Below, in pieces: positions 46,775-59,881 of a stretch of DNA of 64,000 nucleotides. Under the pieces are notes generated by a model. It was not told the DNA's origin. It saw only the letters and a program-made list of their open reading frames with translations, and searched no databases. How positions within the stretch are numbered: position 1 is the stretch's first letter; each line of letters opens with the position of its first letter. The DNA is from Costus lasius (taxonomy: Eukaryota; Streptophyta; Magnoliopsida; Zingiberales; Costaceae), in NCBI GenBank assembly GCA_027563935.2, contig CM050449.1:54019949-54083948 (forward strand), read 5' to 3'. Both the position numbers and the translations under genes were made by a program.

Positions 46775-49700
46775 CTAATGGTTGAGAAACCTCAAACCCA
46801 TATTATTACAGTGCTTCTCATGCTTCTGCTGCGCCAGAGGCTTAGTAAGCGGGTCTGCCAGATTGTCATCTGTATGAACCTTGCAGATTTTGATCTCGCC
46901 ACGATCAATGATCTCCCGGATCAAGTGAAACCGTCTCTGTATGTGCTTGGACTTCTGGTGCGACCGTGGTTCCTTTGCTTGTGCGATGGCTCCAGTGTTA
47001 TCACAGAAGATAACCAAAGGATCAGCACTCGAAGGAACAACACCAAGTTCTCTCACGAACTTACGAATCCACACTGCCTCCTTGGATGCTTCCGAGGCTG
47101 CAACATACTCGGCTTCTGTTGTGGAATCAGCAACAGTTGACTGTTTGAAACTTTTCCACACCACTGCTCCACCATTCAAGGTAAAAACATAGCCTGATTG
47201 CGATCGGAAATCATCCTGGTCCGACTGGAACGAAGCGTCAGTATATCCTTCAATACTGAGTTCTTCCTGACCACCATATATCAAGAACTTATCTTTGGTC
47301 CTCCGCAGATATTTTAAAATGTTCTTGACCGCAATCCAGTGCGCCATACCTGGATTACTTTGGAACCGACTGGTCACGCTTAACCCGTAAGCGACGTCTG
47401 GGCGAGTACACAACATCGCATACATAATGGACCCAATAGCCGAAGCATAAGGCGTATTGTCCATTTCATCTTTCTCAGTCTGTGTTTGTGGACACTGACT
47501 CTTCGAAAGATTCAGACCATGTCTGACTGGCAGATATCCTCTTTTAGAATTCTCTAAATGGAATCTCTCCAGGACTTTATCGATGTACGTACTCTGGCAC
47601 AGCCCGAGAAGCCTCTTAGATCTATCCCTGTAGATCTTCACACCTAACACATAGGCTGCTTCTCCTAGATCTTTCATCTGGAAACATTTTCCTAACCATG
47701 CTTTAACAGCATGCAGTTCAGGAATATCGTTTCCAATGATCAAGATATCGTCGACGTAGAGGACTAGGAAAGTAATCACGCTCCCACTAAACCTCTTATA
47801 TACACACGGGTCATCTTCGTTCTTGATGAAACCAAACTCAGAGATTGATTCATCAAAACGAATATTCCAGCTTCTTGATGCTTGCTTAAGTCCATAAATA
47901 GACTTCTTTAACTTGCATATTTTATGACGATCTGATGGATTCGTGAAACCCTCAGGTTGTGTCATATACACATCCTCATCCAGATTTCCATTAAGGAAAG
48001 CTGTCTTCACATCCATCTGCCAGATCTCATAATCGTAATATGCAGCTATCGCGAAAAGAATCCGAATAGACTTAAACATAGCTACAGGTGAGAAAGTTTC
48101 ATCATAATCTATCCCGTAGATTTGTTTGAAACCTTTCGCAACTAGCCTGCCTTTATAGGTAACTACGTTACCATCCATGTCAATCTTCTTCTTGAAGATC
48201 CATTTACAGCCTATAGGGATTACTCCCGGAGGCGGATCAACCAAATCCCAGACTTGGTTATCTGACATGGAGTCCATTTCGGCTCGCATAGCATCAAGCC
48301 ATCTAGCTGACTCCGGTCCACTGACCGCATCCGCATAAGTGAGGGGTTCATCATTATCAATGATGTAGACTCCGTCATAGCGCTCAGGCTGTCGACGGAT
48401 CCTTCCCGATCTTCGCGGTTCCCGTGATATTTGAGCCTCAGGTTGTTCAATAACCTGATCCACCGGCTCAGGCACATCCAACTGTGCTTGACTACTTTGT
48501 CCATCCTCTGGATTCTCATCCAGCTTTATTTCTCTCCCACTGGCCTCTTGCAGAAGAAACTCCTTCTCAAGAAATATGGCCGTCCGAGCAACAAATACTT
48601 TGTTCTCTTTGGGATCGTAGAAATAATAACCCTTAGTTTCCTTAGGGTAACCGACAAATATACATTTCTCAGATCTGCTCTCCAGTTTCCCAGAGGCGAG
48701 CTTTTTGACATAAGCCTCGCAACCCCAGATCCTGATAAATGTCAAGCTCGGCTGTTTCCCACACCATAACTCATATGGCGTCTTAGAAACTGCCTTGGAT
48801 GGCACTCGGTTTAGTACCTTTGCAGCTGTTTCCAGTGCAAATCCCCAAAAGGAGTATGGAAGAGTAGCCTGACTCATCATAGAATGAACCATATCAAGTA
48901 ACGTTCTATTTCTCCTCTCGGACACACCATTCCATTGCGGTGTTCCTGGCGGAGTGAGCTGTGAGATAATCCCACACTCTTTTAGATAGTCAGTAAACGC
49001 ATGACTTAGGTATTCACCACCTCGATCAGAACGAAGTGCCTTGATATTTTGGCCTAACTGATTTTGTACTTCATTTTTGAACTCTTTGAACCTGTCAAAA
49101 GATTCACTTTTATGTCTCATAAGATAGACATAACCATACCTACTGAAATCATCAGTAAAGGTAATGAAGTACTGATAGCCACCTCTGGCATGTTTACTAA
49201 AAGGCCCACACACATCACTGTGTATAAGGTCAAGTAAACCTGAAGCCCTTTGACCTTTGTTAGGAAAAGGTGACTTCGTCATTTTACCCATCAAACAAGC
49301 TTTGCATGTATCAATCTCCTCATAGGAGAATGATCCCAGCAGTCCATGATCATGCAACCGCTTAATGCGCTTCTCGTTAATATGGCCTAAACGACTATGC
49401 CATAGCAAGGTGCTGTCATCAGCATACTTGGCTTTCTTAACATCAACACTTTGTATAGAACTTTCCATGTCCAACATGTATAACCCATTGTTAATTGAAC
49501 CAGTTGCATAAACAATATTATCTAAAGATAAAACACACTTTGAAATATTGCATTCAAAGGCAAATCCTTTCCTGACAAGAGCAGGAATAGAGACAATATT
49601 TTTAGTTATACTGGGTACAAAATAACAATTGTTTAATTCTAATACAATGCCAGATGGTAAAGAAATGAAATAGTCTCCTACAGCAACAGCAGCAACCCGT

Positions 49701-50659
49701 ACCCCGTTTCCAACGCGTAGGTCTACCTCATGCTGTCCCACCTGCCTTCTTCTCTTGAGTTCCTGTACATTTGAACAAATGTGAACTCCACATGCAGTGT
49801 CCAACACCCATGAAATAGAAGAAGATGAAACCATGACTTCCGTCACATAAATACCTGAGCCAGAAGCGATGCTTCCCCTCTTATCTCCTTGGAGCGCTTT
49901 ACAGTCCTTTTTCCAGTGACCCAGCTGGCCACAGTGGAAACACCTGTTGTCCTTGGACCGCTTCACCTTCTGTTTCAGAGCCTTACTGTAGTTCTTGACA
50001 GGGGCCTTGCCCTTCTTCCCCTTCTTCTTGTTCCTTGAAGGAACCATCAAGACAGAGGTTGAAGGCCTTCCCTTCAGAGTTTCCTCAGTAGTCAAGAGCA
50101 TATTCAACAGCTCTGCCGGTGTACAATCGATTTTGTTCATATTAAAGTTAATGATGAACGCATCGAAAGAGGGCGGAAGAGACTGCAGAATGATGTCTAC
50201 AGCAAGCTCCTGGTTGACGGTATGCCCCAGTTTCTCCAGAGCCTCCTTGTGCCCAATCATCTTGAGCACGTGAGCTCCCACTGGGCTCCCTTCAGCCAGT
50301 TTGCTCTGAAAGAAGAGCTTCGTCAGATTATAGCGTTCTGTCCTCGCCTGTGCAGCATACAGCATCTTGAGGTTCGCTATAATCTCTATAGCCGACATAT
50401 CCTCATGCTGACGCTGCAGCGGTGGCGTCATAGACGCTAGCATCAGGCAAGCGACATCAATGCTATCATTGACGTGCTTTTCATAGGCTTCACGAACCGC
50501 CCTTGCGGCGTTCGCAGCGGGTTGAGGCGGCACAGCCGTCTCGAGGACATACAGTTTCCTCTCTGCCTTAAGAACGATCTTAAGGTGTCCGAACCAGTCA
50601 GAGAAGTTCGGCCCAGCAAACTTCTCCCTTTCCAGTAGGGATCGCACATTGAAGCTCAT
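46775..50659 (-). CDS. Array unit 5 Gag-Pol polyprotein (intact, 1294 aa)
   Basis: The protein is identical to unit 3 except that it keeps R434, and it shares I67, V320 and H592. All catalytic residues are present: CCHC 240-253, D287, integrase D482/D545/E581, RT YVDD, and RNase H D1141/D1220. The near-identity of units 3 and 5, which are separated by the deleted unit, indicates one is a very recent duplicate of the other. It has complete LTRs on both sides (5 and 6), so together with units 1, 2 and 6 it retains the layout of a full element. Confidence 0.96.
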   Translation of the reverse strand: MSFNVRSLLEREKFAGPNFSDWFGHLKIVLKAERKLYVLETAVPPQPAANAARAVREAYEKHVNDSIDVACLMLASMTPPLQRQHEDMSAIEIIANLKMLYAAQARTERYNLTKLFFQSKLAEGSPVGAHVLKMIGHKEALEKLGHTVNQELAVDIILQSLPPSFDAFIINFNMNKIDCTPAELLNMLLTTEETLKGRPSTSVLMVPSRNKKKGKKGKAPVKNYSKALKQKVKRSKDNRCFHCGQLGHWKKDCKALQGDKRGSIASGSGIYVTEVMVSSSSISWVLDTACGVHICSNVQELKRRRQVGQHEVDLRVGNGVRVAAVAVGDYFISLPSGIVLELNNCYFVPSITKNIVSIPALVRKGFAFECNISKCVLSLDNIVYATGSINNGLYMLDMESSIQSVDVKKAKYADDSTLLWHSRLGHINEKRIKRLHDHGLLGSFSYEEIDTCKACLMGKMTKSPFPNKGQRASGLLDLIHSDVCGPFSKHARGGYQYFITFTDDFSRYGYVYLMRHKSESFDRFKEFKNEVQNQLGQNIKALRSDRGGEYLSHAFTDYLKECGIISQLTPPGTPQWNGVSERRNRTLLDMVHSMMSQATLPYSFWGFALETAAKVLNRVPSKAVSKTPYELWCGKQPSLTFIRIWGCEAYVKKLASGKLESRSEKCIFVGYPKETKGYYFYDPKENKVFVARTAIFLEKEFLLQEASGREIKLDENPEDGQSSQAQLDVPEPVDQVIEQPEAQISREPRRSGRIRRQPERYDGVYIIDNDEPLTYADAVSGPESARWLDAMRAEMDSMSDNQVWDLVDPPPGVIPIGCKWIFKKKIDMDGNVVTYKGRLVAKGFKQIYGIDYDETFSPVAMFKSIRILFAIAAYYDYEIWQMDVKTAFLNGNLDEDVYMTQPEGFTNPSDRHKICKLKKSIYGLKQASRSWNIRFDESISEFGFIKNEDDPCVYKRFSGSVITFLVLYVDDILIIGNDIPELHAVKAWLGKCFQMKDLGEAAYVLGVKIYRDRSKRLLGLCQSTYIDKVLERFHLENSKRGYLPVRHGLNLSKSQCPQTQTEKDEMDNTPYASAIGSIMYAMLCTRPDVAYGLSVTSRFQSNPGMAHWIAVKNILKYLRRTKDKFLIYGGQEELSIEGYTDASFQSDQDDFRSQSGYVFTLNGGAVVWKSFKQSTVADSTTEAEYVAASEASKEAVWIRKFVRELGVVPSSADPLVIFCDNTGAIAQAKEPRSHQKSKHIQRRFHLIREIIDRGEIKICKVHTDDNLADPLTKPLAQQKHEKHCNNMGLRFLNH

Positions 50660-52453
50660 GGTGTTCGTTGCTGCAGGAATCTACAACAATGCAAGAACAG
50701 CAAGGTCAGTATCAATGTTTAGAATCAATCCAGGACTTAAGAAAGATTCTTTTTCTCACTATTTTGTCTGACTGAAAAATCCAGTAAACAGTCCGAAAGA
50801 GTAACACTCTTTTAGTGAGATGGGATCCAGATTTCATACTTGGTCTCCGCGTCCCGCTCAGGCGAGATAAGATGCACAGAGAGTACAAGCACTAATCTCT
50901 GGTAGGCAGTCCCTGCCAATCGCCAACCCGTGCGATTCCCCTTCATCTGGGCAATCCAGCAGACTGTGCCAACTGAGTTGGTACAACACAATCTCTGACC
51001 CCGCAGATGGCTGCCTCCATGTGCTACCATATGCTCCACATATGTAGCCTACATGGTCAAGCTGACCCGACCTACTCCCTGGACCACCACGTGCTATGCT
51101 GAGCAACGAGAAGCGATAAATCCCTTCTCTGTAACACGCAGGTGAAATCCCGCACCGTCTGAAGATAGATGGACGTGCCCACTGAGTGGGTACAACACGG
51201 CTCCAACGATAATCAGAACAGTGAGGTTTCGCGTCAGAAGGCTTACGAGCTTGATATGTTAGCGTTGGATTTTAACGGTCTTTTATCTTCTTACTATCAG
51301 GCAAATCCTATGGCTATAGCAGAAGATAAATAACTCATGCTGTTCTACTTATTTAAACAATAACAGAAAGCATGGATCTTATGTGGTAAAAGCCCATTGA
51401 CCCTAAGTAAGACCTTAAGTTATCTTAAGTCTTCACTTGCTTCTTGGGTCTTGTTGCCTCTCATCTGGCCCAGACCAGGGCCTAAGCGCCCTCTGCAGCT
51501 CAGGTGCGCCCACCAGCTGCATGCGCCTTTGCAATTGTGTTCTGTGCTCTTGTCTAATCAAAATACATTTTGATCTATCTAGACAAGCTTGACTCGCAGG
51601 TCAATTATACAATTAATTAATTAAGAATGTGATTCGCAAATCACAAAAATAATAATTTACCAGGCTCGCAGGCCCCAGCACAGCACACATTAAGGGCAAC
51701 CCACATAAGATTAAATAAACAGGCATCATGGCATCAATCAATTAACATGTGATCCATAGACAAAATAAAATTTTTCGAAATCCCATTGGAATCAATTTTA
51801 CTTGTCTTATGTGCCCTACAACCTTACAACGGTCCATTGATAGGGATCCACTCATCGTATCTAGTTAGATCCATGCCCTTTGCATGCACCAAGTCTTAAC
51901 TGACTTGCGTTGACCTAATGGTCAACCATGCATGCGCCAAGGGCTGAACAACCAACATGAGATCTGGCAAGCGGGTGTGACCCCGGGCCTAACTCATGTG
52001 TGTTCACAGGGTGTCTCAACCAGACCTCGCTACACGCCTTTGATGCAATCGACCTATAGCCACCACGTGCATGCGCACAGGTGCTATCTGGTCGACCCAT
52101 CTAGGCTATCAGATGGTCTGATCAGACTAAGTTGATCTAAACTAGATGATGCTTTCAACCCTAGCAACCCGTCTAAGGGTTTATTGCAGGTGCGGCTTAG
52201 ATCTAGTTAGAGGCGCGCAAATAAAGTTTTGATGAAACAAAAACATGTAACATGCGCAACAATGTAAGCAATATGCATGCATCAACAAAATTAACCTTAC
52301 ACATGCGCCACCAAAAACATCTCATATATGCGCCACCAAAATACTTTCAACTAGTATTAACGCATGATGAGAAAACTTAGATCATAAGCGCAAACAAGGA
52401 TCACCAAACATAGCAATCATATGACCATATGAGATCCTAGCTCTGATACCAAT
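50660..52453 (-). other. Array unit 5 leader with primer binding site
   Basis: This noncoding leader has its primer binding site at 52441-52451. One private variant lies at about 52109 (GGCTATCAG instead of GGCTGTCAG). Confidence 0.85.
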
Positions 52454-54182
52454 TGAAGAGTCCCCTTCAAGGGGGAGCGCAAGCGGATAAAACCCCTTTC
52501 AAGAGGGGGGCCGAAACCCTAAGGTAGGGGGCGCATGCAAGTTTGCTAGGGTTTCATCATATATGATCGCTTACATGCTCATATAATCAACTATGATAAA
52601 TTGATTGAAGCAAGAGGGAGATTCATACCAACGCCATTGGCTTGGAGGTCGGCTTGGAAGAAGAGAGCAACTTAGATCTCCTCCAAAAGTTCACACACAA
52701 GATGAAGATCGCCTACCCCTTGTGATGCTTGTGCTAGCAAGAATCTTCAAGGGTCCTTGCCGTGTGTAAGGGGATGAAGAGACGATTTCCTTTTGGCCGA
52801 GAGCTCCACTTGCAAAACCACTTCTCATCGTCAACCTCTTGCCCAACCAAGTTCAAGGCATTGAAGTGAAGACAAGAACGCATATGCGTTTTGGCGTTCA
52901 AGAGAAACCGGCCTTGATGACTTTCCATAAATGGATGATCATCAAGCCATGCGCTTACTCCAACCCAAAACGCATATTAGCATTGAACCAAGCGTTCACC
53001 TTTGTGAACCGGTTCAAGCCAACATGTTCCAATCGCATTTGGTTCATGAACCAAACCGAAATAGCTCAAGCCATGTGGTCTAGACCATATTGAACCCTAA
53101 GGCTCAAGATCTCACCATTCATCTCCTGATGCTCCTGATCTCACCGATCTAGCATCATCTCTCTCGATCGAAGCTTACCGATCTCAAGCCCTAATCAATC
53201 AAACATGATCAGACCAGATCTCACTTACAATCAGAGATGAAATCCCTTTAAACTGAATCCAAACAATTCAGTCCACACGATCTGACTCAAGTAAGCCATA
53301 TCATCAATTGTGCGACCCTGAGGGTTTCCTTTAAATGTCGGTAACGATAACTCACGTTATCACGATCAGTGAGGGGTATCTAGCAACACATCACTATCTC
53401 CCGATATAAAGGAAAGAGTCTTCCAAGACTACTCCCAAACCACAGCACAAGTGTGAATCTATTCACAAGGCATGCATGTGTCCCTTGCCACTGGATGTTC
53501 TTATTGGACAAGCGTGTCAAGCCTGTGACTCCAATATGATGAGCATGATTAGATCAGATGAACATAGTCATCTGGGTATGGCCATACACTATCTCAATCA
53601 TCTCATCTAGGGGGGCCCTTATAGAACATCACACTCCTTCAACAAGGAGACGGCAATCCTCTATCTATCACTAGTGCCCTAACCTGACTCAAGCTCATTA
53701 TCCAAGATAGTCTATAACCATTATCTTTCAAATGATATTGAACTACCTCAAAACAATGACAATCATCATTCAGAGACACAAGTGATCTCAAGTCAAAGGA
53801 CATGTGCCACTTGTAGCATACAAGGATTATTCACATTGTGACAAGCAATAAGAATATCCTAGTAGGGTCTGTCCAGTACATCCAATGTACCCATGAGTCT
53901 ACATCTTATTCCATGCTCGAAGCATCCTATAAGATTAGAACACATATTAGTCTCAATCATATCAAGGCTGTCTCATGTTCACCAAGATATATCGACTAAG
54001 GACATTATAGCATGTCAGCCTAGCTGAACAGCTTTGAGACATTAATCAGAAGTACACTTATTACAGCAGACAAGGTAACAACCTGAATAATAACCATGCC
54101 TTTATAAACACAAGAGTTTATTACATGATACTGTTACAATCCCAAAGGCCTCAAACATTAGCCTTAAGGGCATACCCCAACA
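52454..54182 (-). repeat. Array LTR 6 (shared by units 5 and 6)
   Basis: This is a complete 1729-bp LTR with TG/CA ends and no private variant noticed. It is bordered by the unit 5 primer binding site and the unit 6 polypurine tract. Confidence 0.95.
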
Positions 54183-54202
54183 ATCTCCCACTTGCACTTA
54201 AT

Positions 54203-57200
54203 CTAATGGTTGAGAAACCTCAAACCCATATTATTATAGTGCTTCTCATGCTTCTGCTGCGCCAGAGGCTTAGTAAGCGGGTCTGCCAGATTGTCATCTG
54301 TATGAACCTTGCAGATTTTGATCTCGCCACGATCAATGATCTCCCGGATCAAGTGAAACCGTCTCTGTATGTGCTTGGACTTCTGGTGCGACCGTGGTTC
54401 CTTTGCTTGTGCGATGGCTCCAGTGTTATCACAGAAGATAACCAAAGGATCAGCACTCGAAGGAACAACACCAAGTTCTCTCACGAACTTACGAATCCAC
54501 ACTGCCTCCTTGGATGCTTCCGAGGCTGCAACATACTCGGCTTCTGTTGTGGAATCAGCAACAGTTGACTGTTTGAAACTTTTCCACACCACTGCTCCAC
54601 CATTCAAGCTAAAAACATAGCCTGATTGCGATCGGAAATCATCCTGGTCCGACTAGAACGAAGCGTCAGTATATCCTTCAATACTGAGTTCTTCCTGACC
54701 ACCATATATCAAGAACTTATCTTTGGTCCTCCGCAGATATTTTAAAATGTTCTTGACCGCAATCCAGTGCGCCATACCTGGATTACTTTGGAACCGACTG
54801 GTCACGCTTAACCCGTAAGCGACGTCTGGGCGAGTACACAACATCGCATACATAATGGACCCAATAGCCGAAGCATAAGGCGTATTGTCCATTTCATCTT
54901 TCTCAGTCTGTGTTTGTGGACACTGACTCTTCGAAAGATTCAGACCATGTCTGACTGGCAGATATCCTCTTTTAGAATTCTCTAAATGGAATCTCTCCAG
55001 GACTTTATCGATGTACGTACTCTGGCACAGCCCGAGAAGCCTCTTAGATCTATCCCTGTAGATCTTCACACCTAACACATAGGCTGCTTCTCCTAGATCT
55101 TTCATCTGGAAACATTTTCCTAACCATGCTTTAACAGCATGCAGTTCAGGAATATCGTTTCCAATGATCAAGATATCGTCGACGTAGAGGACTAGGAAAG
55201 TAATCACGCTCCCACTAAACCTCTTATATACACACGGGTCATCTTCGTTCTTGATGAAACCAAACTCAGAGATTGATTCATCAAAACGAATATTCCAGCT
55301 TCTTGATGCTTGCTTAAGTCCATAAATAGACTTCTTTAACTTGCATATTTTATGACGATCTGATGGATTCGTGAAACCCTCAGGTTGTGTCATATACACA
55401 TCCTCATCCAGATTTCCATTAAGGAAAGCTGTCTTCACATCCATCTGCCAGATCTCATAATCGTAATATGCAGCTATCGCGAAAAGAATCCGAATAGACT
55501 TAAACATAGCTACAGGTGAGAAAGTTTCATCATAATCTATCCCGTAGATTTGTTTGAAACCTTTTGCAACTAGCCTGCCTTTATAGGTAACTACGTTACC
55601 ATCCATGTCAATCTTCTTCTTGAAGATCCATTTACAGCCTATAGGGATTACTCCCGGAGGCGGATCAACCAAATCCCAGACTTGGTTATCTGACATGGAG
55701 TCCATTTCGGCTCGCATAGCATCAAGCCATCTAGCTGACTCCGGTCCACTGACCGCATCCGCATAAGTGAGGGGTTCATCATTATCAATGATGTAGACTC
55801 CGTCATAGCGCTCAGGCTGTCGACGGATCCTTCCCGATCTTCGCGGTTCCCGTGATATTTGAGCCTCAGGTTGTTCAATAACCTGATCCACCGGCTCAGG
55901 CACATCCAACTGTGCTTGACTACTTTGTCCATCCTCTGGATTCTCATCCAGCTTTATTTCTCTCCCACTGGCCTCTTGCAGAAGAAACTCCTTCTCAAGA
56001 AATATGGCCGTCCGAGCAACAAATACTTTGTTCTCTTTGGGATCGTAGAAATAATAACCCTTAGTTTCCTTAGGGTAACCGACAAATATACATTTCTCAG
56101 ATCTGCTCTCCAGTTTCCCAGAGGCGAGCTTTTTGACATAAGCCTCGCAACCCCAGATCCTGATAAATGTCAAGCTCGGCTGTTTCCCACACCATAACTC
56201 ATATGGCGTCTTAGAAACTGCCTTGGATGGCACTCGGTTTAGTACCTTTGCAGCTGTTTCCAGTGCAAATCCCCAAAAGGAGTATGGAAGAGTAGCCTGA
56301 CTCATCATAGAACGAACCATATCAAGTAACGTTCTATTTCTCCTCTCGGACACACCATTCCATTGCGGTGTTCCTGGCGGAGTGAGCTGTGAGATAATCC
56401 CACACTCTTTTAGATAGTCAGTAAACGCATGACTTAGGTATTCACCACCTCGATCAGAACGAAGTGCCTTGATATTTTGGCCTAACTGATTTTGTACTTC
56501 ATTTTTGAACTCTTTGAACCTGTCAAAAGATTCACTTTTATGTCTCATAAGATAGACATAACCATACCTACTGAAATCATCAGTAAAGGTAATGAAGTAC
56601 TGATAGCCACCTCTGGCATGTTTACTAAAAGGCCCACACACATCACTGTGTATAAGGTCAAGTAAACCTGAAGCCCTTTGACCTTTGTTAGGAAAAGGTG
56701 ACTTCGTCATTTTACCCATCAAACAAGCTTTGCATGTATCAATCTCCTCATAGGAGAATGATCCCAGCAGTCCATGATCATGCAACCGCTTAATGCGCTT
56801 CTCGTTAATATGGCCTAAACGACTATGCCATAGCAAGGTGCTGTCATCAGCATACTTGGCTTTCTTAACATCAACACTTTGTATAGAACTTTCCATGTCC
56901 AACATGTATAACCCATTGTTAATTGAACCAGTTGCATAAACAATATTATCTAAAGATAAAACACACTTTGAAATATTGCATTCAAAGGCAAATCCTTTCC
57001 TGACAAGAGCAGGAATAGAGACAATATTTTTAGTTATACTGGGTACAAAATAACAATTGTTTAATTCTAATACAATGCCAGATGGTAAAGAAATGAAATA
57101 GTCTCCTACAGCAACAGCAGCAACCCGTGCCCCGTTTCCAACGCGTAGGTCTACCTCATGCTGTCCCACCTGCCTTCTTCTCTTGAGTTCCTGTACATTT

Positions 57201-58087
57201 GAACAAATGTGAACTCCACATGCAGTGTCCAACACCCATGAAATAGAAGAAGATGAAACCATGACTTCCGTCACGTAAATACCTGAGCCAGAAGCGATGC
57301 TTCCCCTCTTATCTCCTTGGAGCGCTTTACAGTCCTTTTTCCAGTGACCCAGCTGGCCACAGTGGAAACACCTGTTGTCCTTGGACCGCTTCACCTTCTG
57401 TTTCAGAGCCTTACTGTAGTTCTTGACAGGGGCCTTGCCCTTCTTCCCCTTCTTCTTGTTCCTTGAAGGAACCATCAAGACAGAGGTTGAAGGCCTTCCC
57501 TTCAGAGTTTCCTCAGTAGTCAAGAGCATATTCAACAGCTCTGCCGGTGTACAATCGATTTTGTTCATATTAAAGTTAATGATGAACGCATCGAAAGAGG
57601 GCGGAAGAGACTGCAGAATGATGTCTACAGCAAGCTCCTGGTTGACGGTATGCCCAAGTTTCTCCAGAGCCTCCTTGTGCCCAATCATCTTGAGCACGTG
57701 AGCTCCCACTGGGCTCCCTTCAGCCAGTTTGCTCTGAAAGAAGAGCTTCGTCAGATTATAGCGTTCTGTCCTCGCCTGTGCAGCATACAGCATCTTGAGG
57801 TTCGCTATAATCTCTATAGCCGACATATCCTCATGCTGACGCTGCAGCGGTGGCGTCATAGACGCTAGCATCAGGCAAGCGACATCAACGCTATCATTGA
57901 CGTGCTTTTCATAGGCTTCACGAACCGCCCTTGCGGCGTTCGCAGCGGGTTGAGGCGGCACAGCCGTCTCGAGGACATACAGTTTCCTCTCTGCCTTAAG
58001 AACGATCTTAAGGTGTCCGAACCAGTCAGAGAAGTTCGGCCCAGCAAACTTCTCCCTTTCCAGTAGGGATCGCACATTGAAGCTCAT
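54203..58087 (-). pseudogene. Array unit 6 Gag-Pol with one nonsense codon in RNase H
   Basis: The frame is full length apart from TAG at 54653-54655, which replaces the CAG for Q1145 in the RNase H domain, four residues after D1141. The predicted product is 1144 residues with gag, protease, integrase and RT but no complete RNase H. Without RNase H the RNA strand cannot be removed, so it is likely dead for reverse transcription unless read through or helped in trans. Other private changes include C1284Y, a silent change at about 55565 and one at about 57655. It keeps S1160 (FSLNGG), the state of the outer element, whereas units 1, 2, 3 and 5 have T; this makes unit 6 the least derived at that site. 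Confidence 0.95.
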
Positions 58088-59881
58088 GGTGTTCGTTGCT
58101 GCAGGAATCTACAACAATGCAAGAACAGCAAGGTCAGTATCAATGTTTAGAATCAATCCAGGACTTAAGAAAGATTCTTTTTCTCACTATTTTGTCTGAC
58201 TGAAAAATCCAGTAAACAGTCCGAAAGAGTAACACTCTTTTAGTGAGATGGGATCCAGATTTCATACTTGGTCTCCGCGTCCCGCTCAGGCGAGATAAGA
58301 TGCACAGAGAGTACAAGCACTAATCTCTGGTAGGCAGTCCCTGCCAATCGCCAACCCGTGCGATTCCCCTTCATCTGGGCAATCCAGCAGACTGTGCCAA
58401 CTGAGTTGGTACAACACAATCTCTGACCCCGCAGATGGCTGCCTCCATGTGCTACCATATGCTCCACATATGTAGCCTACATGGTCAAGCTGACCCGACC
58501 TACTCCCTGGACCACCACGTGCTATGCTGAGCAACGAGAAGCGATAAATCCCTTCTCTGTAACACGCAGGTGAAATCCCGCACCGTCTGAAGATAGATGG
58601 ACGTGCCCACTGAGTGGGTACAACACGGCTCCAACGATAATCAGAACAGTGAGGTTTTGCGTCAGAAGGCTTACGAGCTTGATATGTTAGCGTTGGATTT
58701 TAACGGTCTTTTATCTTCTTACTATCAGGCAAATCCTATGGCTATAGCAGAAGATAAATAACTCATGCTGTTCTACTTATTTAAACAATAACAGAAAGCA
58801 TGGATCTTATGTGGTAAAAGCCCATTGACCCTAAGTAAGACCTTAAGTTATCTTAAGTCTTCACTTGCTTCTTGGGTCTTGTTGCCTCTCATCTGGCCCA
58901 GACCAGGGCCTAAGCGCCCTCTGCAGCTCAGGTGCGCCCACCAGCTGCATGCGCCTTTGCAATTGTGTTCTGTGCTCTTGTCTAATCAAAATACATTTTG
59001 ATCTATCTAGACAAGCTTGACTCGCAGGTCAATTATACAATTAATTAATTAAGAATGTGATTCGCAAATCACAAAAATAATAATTTACCAGGCTCGCAGG
59101 CCCCAGCACAGCACACATTAAGGGCAACCCACATAAGATTAAATAAACAGGCATCATGGCATCAATCAATTAACATGTGATCCATAGACAAAATAAAATT
59201 TTTCGAAATCCCATTGGAATCAATTTTACTTGTCTTATGTGCCCTACAACCTTACAACGGTCCATTGATAGGGATCCACTCATCGTATCTAGTTAGATCC
59301 ATGCCCTTTGCATGCACCAAGTCTTAACTGACTTGCGTTGACCTAATGGTCAACCATGCATGCGCCAAGGGCTGAACAACCAACATGAGATCTGGCAAGC
59401 GGGTGTGACCCCGGGCCTAACTCATGTGTGTTCACAGGGTGTCTCAACCAGACCTCGCTACACGCCTTTGATGCAATCGACCTATAGCCACCACGTGCAT
59501 GCGCACAGGTGCTATCTGGTCGACCCATCTAGGCTGTCAGATGGTCTGATCAGACTAAGTTGATCTAAACTAGATGATGCTTTCAACCCTAGCAACCCGT
59601 CTAAGGGTTTATTGCAGGTGCGGCTTAGATCTAGTTAGAGGCGCGCAAATAAAGTTTTGATGAAACAAAAACATGTAACATGCGCAACAATGTAAGCAAT
59701 ATGCATGCATCAACAAAATTAACCTTACACATGCGCCACCAAAAACATCTCATATATGCGCCACCAAAATACTTTCAACTAGTATTAACGCATGATGAGA
59801 AAACTTAGATCATAAGCGCAAACAAGGATCACCAAACATAGCAATCATATGACCATATGAGATCCTAGCTCTGATACCAAT
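58088..59881 (-). other. Array unit 6 leader with primer binding site
   Basis: This noncoding leader has its primer binding site at 59869-59879. A private T lies at about 58657 (GGTTTTGCGTC). It is the most 5' leader of the array, downstream of LTR 7. Confidence 0.85.
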
